Below, piece after piece: positions 56,201 through 64,000 of a stretch of DNA of 64,000 nucleotides (positions are counted from its first letter, which is position 1; the number at the start of each line of letters is the position of its first letter). Position numbers and translations under genes: made by a program. Source of the stretch: Paramacrobiotus metropolitanus (taxonomy: Eukaryota > Tardigrada > Eutardigrada > Parachela > Macrobiotidae). Under the pieces are notes generated by a model. It did no database searches and was not told where the DNA came from. It worked only from the letters and a program-made list of their open reading frames with translations. The stretch covers positions 124,001 through 188,000 of the forward strand of contig NW_026570342.1 of the NCBI RefSeq assembly GCF_019649055.1. Reading direction: 5' to 3'.

Positions 56201-59200
56201 TCAGAAAACCAAAGCCCCACAATCATCCGGCCTTTCGCCTCTTGCTCATACATTTATACCTCCGCTGCGGTAAATGAATGCAGTATAAGTTTCTCAAATC
56301 AGCCTACTGTTTTTTTTTTAAATTTTCATACTTACTAGAATATTTTTCTTCATTCTGTTTTCGTGGCTACAGAATAACAATCTTGCACAGGATAATTGTT
56401 AAATATTTAATTAGAGAACGATATTGGAAATGTTGCTGTCAGGATAATAGTATTTATTACTTCTAACCTTATTATTATTGTTTATTTATTATTTCGAATT
56501 TTTATGATTAATATTTCAAATTGTTGCACTGCGCTAGATGCCGCTTGCTCCTGCTCTGGTAATACGGTATCGTTGGATGCCAGCGTAGTGTAGCGGCTCA
56601 AATGACCACGCCGTTGACTATTGTTGATACTCCGTTTTCGAATCGTTTGACTTGTGTAATGTGTATTTCATTTTGAAACTAAAAAATTTTTATTTCACAA
56701 AACGCGGTGACCACACAGTTTAAAGTAGTTATCAAAGTAACACAATTGATTAAGAAACTATAGCGTTGTTTTTTTGTCATTTTGTAAATTTCTGTATGAA
56801 GTATTTCCCGGCTTATATCAACGAAAACGAAATGAATAATTCAGAATATCTACGAAAATGGAAGATGCGGACATTTACAAGCGGTTACGTGGTTGTTGTT
56901 TAGGTGCCATACAGCTGGCGTACAATCATTTTAACGGTCTGGACATCAAATCTCTCCAGTTGAATCATCTCGGGTAAGACACCCTGCACTTGACCGTCAT
57001 CTAGAAATAATTCATTGTTTTAATTTACAATTTTAAAGTAATTATTTTTCATACTTGGCAAATACGCTGAAACTGTCATGTTGATTTTACATTTCTTCAG
57101 GATAATGATTGTATTATGGATAAGAAATTGCGTGAAAATTCAGCCAAAGAAAATGTTTAATAAATTTATGAGCTGCATTGAATTCAACTGTGTTGCAACA
57201 TATTAACTTAAAAATCTTCAGGCGAATCATGTTTTTCCCAGAAAGGATTCATTGGAAAATTTATTCTTCGATTTTTAAATTTTATGGATTAATTTATGCG
57301 GTTTTTTGTGATTATTTTGCCGTTTTTGGCATTTGTTGGTGTGTTTTTGGCAGGTATCTGATGGTGCCGTCGAGTCTGGTGTGCGTGCTGCCGCCGCAGG
57401 ACGTGTACGTGCCGGACATGGTGGTGCGGCACTACACGCACAGCGTCTTCGAGGCCTTCGAGTCGCAGATGGCCTTGATCGCCAACCAGGAGTACTTCCG
57501 GCTCATCGGCATGGAGGAGCTCAAGCACGGGCTGAAATACTCCAGCATGGCCCTCATGGGCCAGTTCTGCCGGCTCTGGCACCTCCCCTTCTACCGCTTC
57601 GTCTCGTACGTTGACGCTGTATTACAAGGAAACGTTCACATATACTCAGCGTTAATAACGGAATTTTTTGAAAATAATTATAAGGTTTTTTGCCGGTTGG
57701 CGTCTTTTAATTGCTTCCCTCGTCTCGTGTTAATTATACAATTCTGAACATCACGAAAGGCTACAGCCCAGTGGCATTGAATTTAAAACCTAAGGCAAAT
57801 AATAAAATTTGTAACAACATATGTGACATATTTTCTTGGTATCATTGTGCTTTTTAAATTTTTATGATTTTTTAAATTGACAAATGCTTTTTTGATATAC
57901 CTACGTATTTTTCTCTTTAGTCAGCATACCCATTTATTCGGAAATTGTTTAATAATGTTTGTTTTGATTTCCATTGGGCATATTTCAACTGTTAGCAGTT
58001 TTCCCGAATTTTTCTTTGGAAAATGTATAAATAATATTTAGATAATATTTACGAGTGCTATGGTTTCGAAAATGAATAAATAATAAAAAAAATGAATAAA
58101 TAATAAAAATGGAAAAAGAATAAATAATAATTAGATAATAAATAAATAATTATAAAAATGAATAGATAATAAAAATGGAAAAAGAATAAATAATATTTAG
58201 ATAATATTTACGAGTGCTATGGTTTGGAAAATGAATAAATAATATAAAAATGAATAAATAAATGAAAATGAATAAATAATAAAAATGGAAAAAGAATAAA
58301 TAATATTTATATAATATTTACGAGTGTTATGGTTTTGCTGATATGGTTGTAAAATTAACAGTTGTAATTTATTAATGTGTGCACCGCGGGTTTTAATTGA
58401 TTTTTCCTGGTTGTTTTCACCTGTGTGATTCGGCAGGGATGTGGAAGCGCGAAGCTGGCTGCTTGATCTGGACCGGTATCTGGGCAGTGTGCCTAACATG
58501 CTGCGGATGTGGCGCGACGAGTCGGATCGCGAGCAGTTGATGGGCTGGGATGTCGCCTTCGAGGGGACGCGACAAAGCCGCACGGAAAGCCGCGAACGCG
58601 AAGAGGTACACACGCTTTCTTCTGACCAGTACTGAAAATGAAATATTCTTCGCCTGAAAATCAGTGAATTATGACAATGGTTCCGTACTAATTTATGAAA
58701 TACGCAGCAATAATTATCGTAACCAATATGTGAATTGTATGTAATGTGAAAACTGAGCGGAAAATACTGAGAAAAATGTATGTCATTGATTTTCTTAGGG
58801 TAATATGATTTTGACGTATTATTAAGCATTTCCGTTCCATTTTTAATTATTTCACATATTATTACAATAATTATAACTGCTTATGCCATACATTATTTAA
58901 AACTTTCATGAAATCAACGGTTTCAATTCAATCGGCGACTTGCGGGGCATTTCCGTTCCATTATTTGATTAATTTCGTATTATTACAGTGGTTACTGTTA
59001 ACTCAATCAGCCTCACTCCATATACTCGTATTATCGCTCTATAATAAGCCTAAAAAATTAATTTTAATCAATTTTAATTCTGATTAATTCAGTGCATCCA
59101 GAAATTGGCCCTAGAGACGGTTGTTGTTGTGTAGAAAGCATGGATCGAAGTGGTTCGTGCGGAGATGGTGGCGTATTTATCCTGTGTGGCGTTGGCAGCC

Positions 59201-62200
59201 ACCTACGGGCGTTACAATCCCCTGGACAGCAGTCGTCCGCTGAAAGATCAATTTCTGGATCACGTGCCGGCCAACCAGCTGGACAGCATCGTGGAGGCGC
59301 CCGCGGAACTCAATAAGGCGCTGTCCGAGTATTTCGACGTCTGCAAAACAGCCATGACCCTGCCCAACTCCGAAAAGGTCGGTACAACGCATACTAAAGT
59401 TTATTAGGATTTTAATTTTGCAATTAAGAAGAATTCCACGATCGGGCAATTTCTTCGGATAATCGGCAGTTTTTTTGTGCGGGGGATGTCGGTGTTTTTT
59501 ACTGTTCACGATTTAGCAGAAATAATACTATGTGCATTCTACGGGAAATTCAACACTCAGTGCACCACTGACAATTCGGAATACGGCATTTTAATCCTAA
59601 GGATTTCGGCTGTTTTTTCCACTGTTTAAATTTGCAGTTTAAAGTAGTGTCTAACCACTAGCCAGCGGTGTCGGTCATTCTGTGGAATAGTGTAGTGCAG
59701 TGTCTCTAATAGTTGCCTCGCAATATATCCAAGCGAGACTTATTAACACAGTGTATTCAATTGTACACTAGTATCTTATCAGATTTTTTAAAAATATATT
59801 TTTCTGTCAGTTTTATGGTGGGTGATACGTATTTTTAGCTAGGATTGAAATCAAACTTTCGAGCGCTTCATTCTACAAATCACACCATTTAAAAAAATCT
59901 AACAACTTACAGTTTGGAATACGATATTTTAATCCTAAGGATTTCGGCTGTTATTTGCCATGTTAAAATTTGCAGTCTAGCCAGCGGCAGGGTTGTCGGT
60001 CATTCTGCAGAATATATTGTAGTGCAGTGTCTCTGGTATCCGAATTAATACGTATTAACCGAGACGTATAAACACAGTGTACTTCGTTGTGAATCAGTTT
60101 CTTATCAAATTTTTTAAGAATATTTTTGTCAGTTTCATGGTGTGTTTGTGTTATGTTTAGGTAGGACTGAAACCGCACTTTCCGACATCTCACATTTCAT
60201 TCTTCCAATCAAACCATTTAAAAAAAATTCTAACGGGGCTTTGTGCATTTGAAACCGTTTGAAATGAGGAAAATTATAATCAGTGTTTTTCTTGATTCCA
60301 AATAATTAAAATATAATTTTACTTGTTAAGAAAATTATTTTATTAATTAATATAATTTTAATAATTAAAATATAATTTTACTTTAAGAAAATTATTTTAA
60401 TTATTTGGAATCAAGAAAAACACTGATCCGATGTGATAACTTTAGAATTGAAGAAATCAGCACTTATTTCTACATTGGAGTTAATTTACTTGCAAAAAAC
60501 AATGAAATTTCCCGAAAAAAAATTAGAAATTATCCTTTTTGGGTGTTGAATTTAATTTCCTTTCAGCTCAAATTTAATTTCAAATTCGCCCCGAAAAAGT
60601 TTGAATTTCAACTCCACGCTTCTCCGTGTTATAGATGCGTAATGTTGTGATACCGTAGTACAGCGGCGCGGGGTTCGTCGGAGCTTAATTCTGTCGTTTT
60701 CGAAAATCGAAATATCTTCTGTATGTATGTTTGTTTGAACATTTGTTTGACTTTTTTCGGGTTCTGTTTAAAAAAAATTGAATGGTGAGCTAGTGGCCCG
60801 ATATTTATTAATATTCTTCTGATTTTTCAGTCTGTTTATTTTTTATAATAAATTCTTCTGTTGAATATTTTTTGCTGATTTGCTAGTAACTCTTCCTGGT
60901 AACAGTGTTTCCTACCTGTTGAAAATAATTCGCCAATTTTTCCTCGCAAAATTACAGACACAGCCGTGCGCACAAAATCATTACTTCATTTGCGCTGTTT
61001 TTTTATAGGATCTAATGGATCACATCACGACCTCCTTCGGTCTGCCGTTGCGCGAGTATTTATCGCTGGGCTGTCACGCCGTCCTGTTGCGGCTGTGCCA
61101 CCTGGTGTTGGCCGTCGACCGGGTGGTGGCCACTCATCTCGTCCAGTTTGATGGAACGCGTAAGTCTGCAGCATCCTTAGTTAGCTGTTTCTTTTTTAAA
61201 TTAAAAAATGACTGGATGATCCGAAATATTGTTGAAGATCCGCACCCGTTTCACTGTTTGACGTCTGTCTAAGTTAATGCAGCGCAGATTTTCGCACGCC
61301 TTCAAGACTCGTTTTCGGTATCCCACAAAATTTCGACTACGTAAATACTTTACGAAATTTGCAGTAATTAAAATCGGCATGAAGGCAATATTGAAAATAA
61401 TTCGGTAAAATAAATGAAAAATAATCACATCTGGTAAATACGTATCTCAGTCTGCTTAGTGTCGTAGAAGTATATAAAAAAAGTTGAAATTATTAGTATT
61501 TATCTGCAGTAATCAAAATCATTATGAATGAAGTATTTAAGATTATCCGGTAAAACTCAAGGGATTTTACTGAAAATGTCGGCTGTCGGCGTAAACAAAC
61601 AAATTCAACAATATTTTGTTCGTTCAAATTGTGCTATGAAAGAAATATAAAAAATACAAAAAAAAGAAAATATTGTGCACTTAGACTATATCCTTTGCGG
61701 CGTACCGAAGAAACGGATATCTAGTCAGAGAGCGATCTTGAGGACGCTATTAAACCCTTGTTCTACGATATTTCTGTGTTGTAGCGGCGTACGGCACAGC
61801 GGATGGTGTTAACGTTAACGACACCGACAAGGCAGTGGGTGATGGGGATGGCGCGGTGAAGGTGGAGATGAAGCTGTTCGGCGAGGCGCTCGGCACCACG
61901 GAGATTTCCTTCAAACTGCAGCGTACGATTTTTCCGTTGTTTTTCATTCGTTGAATGTGTGATAAATTATTTTAACAGTTTAAAACAATTCCAGGATAAT
62001 TTCCGTTGTGAATGCTTATTTGCAGAAATGAGCGCGGAGATTTTAGAGACGTTTGACGGCGCGAAGCCCGAGGATTTGGGACGGTTCAAGAATCTGCTGA
62101 TCAAGTTATCTCTCTTCACACACGTAATGCAAACACCATACCGCATCTACAAATAATTCACTATTATAATAAAAAGGTGTAGACAAATTTCCTTTTTTTT

Positions 62201-62905
62201 TCGGTTTACTTTTGCTGGTTATTTCGCTTGCTTTTGTAGTGATAATCTCACGTTGTTCTCGTATAAAGCTTCACGGTGATTACGCTACTTAAATTGCTGT
62301 AGTATTTCTGTAATATTTTATCTTTTTAATTTCATCAAAACTCAGAAATTATGGTATGATTTTACTTAATTATGTACATTTTTCAAAAAGGTTTTCCCGG
62401 TGTTTACAATTTGGTTTTCAAGTCGTTCTACATTTTTAAAATTTTTCCCCAGTTTTTAAATGTTGTTCTTAATGTTTCATGTCCCGTTTACATTTTTTTA
62501 AAGCTGTTTTCGGTTTTGTTTAATTTGTTTCTTGACTTTTTTTTTTACTTTTTCCAGGTCGAATGTCGATCTATAGTTTTATTTGGAATTTTGTTGATTT
62601 ATTTGCAGGTGGCGCGGTGTATTGTGTGGGTGGTGCAGTGCCTAAAAGGCTCCCTCGTGGCGCTGTGCAGTCACAACGAAGCGCGCGGCAAAGCGTCGAG
62701 CAAAAGCGGTGATATGAAGAAATTGTTGGACGATTGGTGCGGGGAGTTTTGCGCGTTTCTGGAGATGCTGGGCGATCCGCTGGAGAAGCTGTGCAAGCGG
62801 TTAGAGGAAATGATCAGCGGTCCCATCGACGTCCTCGGGACGCAATTCGCCCGCAATATGCGCACACGCCCGCCGCTCGGCCGCTTCGAACCACCGGACG
62901 CCACG
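50232..62905 (+). CDS. NAA25: NAA25, NatB N-acetyltransferase auxiliary subunit, 19 exons, 3' end missing
   Basis: Exons: 50232-50400, 50456-50698, 51870-52069, 52552-52741, 53269-53452, 54365-54552, 55035-55171, 55529-55606, 55722-55869, 55944-56042, 56153-56269, 56904-56973, 57354-57605, 58437-58605, 59135-59377, 61009-61159, 61785-61922, 62026-62123, 62609-62905. All are GT-AG with agreeing phases, giving 1057 codons without a stop. NAA25 scaffolds NAA20 in NatB, which acetylates nascent proteins starting Met-Asp/Glu/Asn/Gln. Matches: AVQEIEKLWKKHGGNPP with CKAIALHRL (N-terminal TPRs), HYNMAVFSLIMQ, YKQYFDLIF, and FRLLLIHLYLRCGAIQLAYN then GLDIKSLQLNHLGYL (about 560-610), the family signature; MGWDVAFEGTR also fits. 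Start: MVSGYTAS at 50232 or MSSNKICPV at 50271. It exceeds human NAA25 (972 aa) because of lineage inserts (VNVNDTDKAVGDGDGAV). The final exon is presumably beyond 64 kb. Confidence 0.9.
50690..51035 (+). repeat. Tandem duplication (about 175 bp x 2) at an NAA25 splice donor
   Basis: About 50692-50865 and 50870-51035 are diverged direct copies (shared CTTCGCTGATTTTCTTCTTT and TAACTGGAAAATAATTAA). The first copy contains the exon 2 donor (GATT|gtaagt). The second keeps a decoy donor (GGATTGTAAGG) inside the intron. Confidence 0.85.
58030..58330 (+). repeat. AT-rich tandem repeats in an NAA25 intron
   Basis: Blocks containing GATAATATTTACGAGTGCTATGG recur at about 58040, 58202 and 58310, separated by AATGAATAAATAATAAAAAT-type microsatellite. 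No coding content. Confidence 0.85.
59575..60235 (+). repeat. About 330-bp tandem duplication in an NAA25 intron
   Basis: About 59575-59905 and 59913-60235 are direct copies (shared TTTTAATCCTAAGGATTTCG, TAGTGCAGTGTCTCT and AACACAGTGTA), roughly 80% identical by eye. Both contain the TAGTGCAGTG part of the dispersed motif reported below. Confidence 0.88.
60281..60425. mobile_element. 145-bp hairpin element with CAGTG...CACTG ends
   Basis: 33-bp perfect inverted ends begin CAGTGTTTTTCTTGATTCCA at 60281 and close at 60425. The AT-rich centre extends the pairing imperfectly. The CAGTG end resembles hAT-type termini, but the flanks (ATTATAAT versus ATCCGATG) show no 8-bp duplication. It lies in the NAA25 intron before exon 61009. 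Confidence 0.8.
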
Positions 62906-64000
62906 GTAAGAAAAATCAGCTGCTTTTACGCGCCTTAAATTCCGAACATTAATAATAATTAATATTAATTTGTTGAATTACGGGACAATCTTCGACCATA
63001 CAAATTTGAATGATATTTATTGTACACTCATTTTCTTATGTTCACAAAACTTCGGTAAAGCGAATTACGAACGGATTTCAGAGTAACGAATGAACTGGGA
63101 ATAGGAAACTGCGATATTTTATTACTTGCTGTGCATTTTGCCCGGGTAGTTCGGATCTTTGCTTGGCTTTCATTTTAATATCTGTTAATTTTATATTATG
63201 ATTTGGCGTGTTTTGTGAAATCCGGAAATAATACGTCGTAAATGTCATTTATAATTTGTTCTATGTGATAAATAATTTGTCAAAAATTTCTCACAGCTTT
63301 TTCCTTTTACATTGACGAATGTAAAAGGCAACGTGAACATCGTAGTACAGCGGGTTAAGTGGGATGGCGAGTTGCTGAAATAAATGTACATAAACTCATA
63401 GAACATTTATTGCCATTTTGATTAATGTAACTCACTGAGCTTTTTACGTTTTTGGAAGTAATTAATTGCCGGTCGTGATCTTAATATTCGGTTAGGAACC
63501 GGCGCTTTTGTTTTTGTTGCAAAAATTGTTTACTGATTATATTTTTATATTTATTACTGATTATATTTATTACTGATTATATATTTATGGATAAAATTAA
63601 TATTTTTTTTCGAGTTCAACGTATTTTTTAAAATTAATTGTAGTTAATTAATATAAATAAATATATATATAATATGATATATATATATACATATATATCA
63701 TATGATATAATTTAATTTGTACTGAGAAGCTCAGTTGTGCCGCTATAGTAATAATATTGTTCTGTCGTTCATCAGTCTGAAGTTTGAAGAATGTTTTCGA
63801 GGATCTGGAAATTCATTTTGTTAATTATCAACATAAATCAAACTCCGCACTTTTTTCCAAATTTTTATGTCAATTTTTTTTAATAATAGTTTACTTTGTA
63901 GTCGTACCGCACTATCAACAGTACTCAATTTCGCTCGATTTATTTATTGCAGTCGTCGGTTATTTTAATTGTTGATTAATCCGAAGTTTGTAGAAATTTG
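62906..64000. other. NAA25 intron or 3' region, no exon recognised
   Basis: After the donor at 62906 no in-phase exon with acceptor was found. Contains a GTAGTACAGCGGG motif near 63342 and an AT-rich palindromic stretch (about 63655-63715, TATATCATATGATATA-type). Confidence 0.5.

Noticed and set aside
56540-56660. Possible tRNA gene (A-box-like GTAGTGTAGCGGC and TTCGAATC)
   Set aside because: No acceptor stem pairing or proper arm spacing. At most a tRNA-derived repeat.
57289-57614. Overlapping ORFs on both strands in the NAA25 region
   Set aside because: They are antisense and out-of-frame shadows of NAA25 exon 57354-57605.

Overview
The window is metazoan nuclear DNA, probably from an invertebrate with many repeats. 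The genes have spliceosomal GT-AG introns, and the families are animal or broadly eukaryotic: KANK (KN motif plus ankyrin repeats), NAA25 (NatB auxiliary subunit) and a decayed ALG2 piece. I cannot place the phylum from sequence alone. Most of the provided open reading frames are shadows. Exons were assembled by joining splice sites whose phase agrees.

Layout. 0.16-0.87 kb: broken ALG2 fragment. 0.94-1.9 kb: degenerate minisatellite. 2.0-9.35 kb: a CACTA/EnSpm-like DNA transposon. It encodes a two-exon 148-aa basic protein (-), an 809-aa transposase (-) and a many-exon protein with a probable BEN-type C-terminus (+). Running through all three genes, exons and introns alike, are about 20 copies of a 16-bp perfect or near-perfect palindrome. 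Its core and ends are fixed (TG-NNN-GTCGAC-N'N'N'-CA), its arms vary but stay self-complementary, and copies are usually 260-560 bp apart. This is the most striking signal in the window and I do not recognise it from any described element.

9.7-43.2 kb is a KANK duplication zone on the minus strand. Copy B (43.2-34.9 kb) gives a clean 10-exon, 869-codon model with KN motif, coiled coil and ankyrin repeats. Copy A (25.3-19.2 kb) is an unprocessed pseudogene with frameshifts, a nonsense codon and destroyed splice sites. Its KN exon is missing, and a frameshifted KN exon plus adjoining intron lies instead at 9.7-11.3 kb. A third, weaker remnant is at 32.7-33.8 kb. Between and inside these lie mobile elements: a hAT-type MITE with a perfect 8-bp target duplication, a MITE with TA target duplication and an empty-site homologue in the window, a 965-bp near-palindrome carrying an exon-like ORF, several 5'-truncated ends of one retroelement-like polyprotein, a 126-bp satellite, and a perfect double hairpin (184 bp) whose two loops are the same 15-mer.

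44-50 kb is mostly intergenic, with scattered repeat fragments and weak ORFs. 50.2-62.9 kb holds 19 exons of NAA25 (+), in phase over 1057 codons. Its 3' end is not found before 64 kb. Its introns contain local tandem duplications and a small hairpin element. The NAA25 and KANK-B models are the only host genes I regard as functional here.
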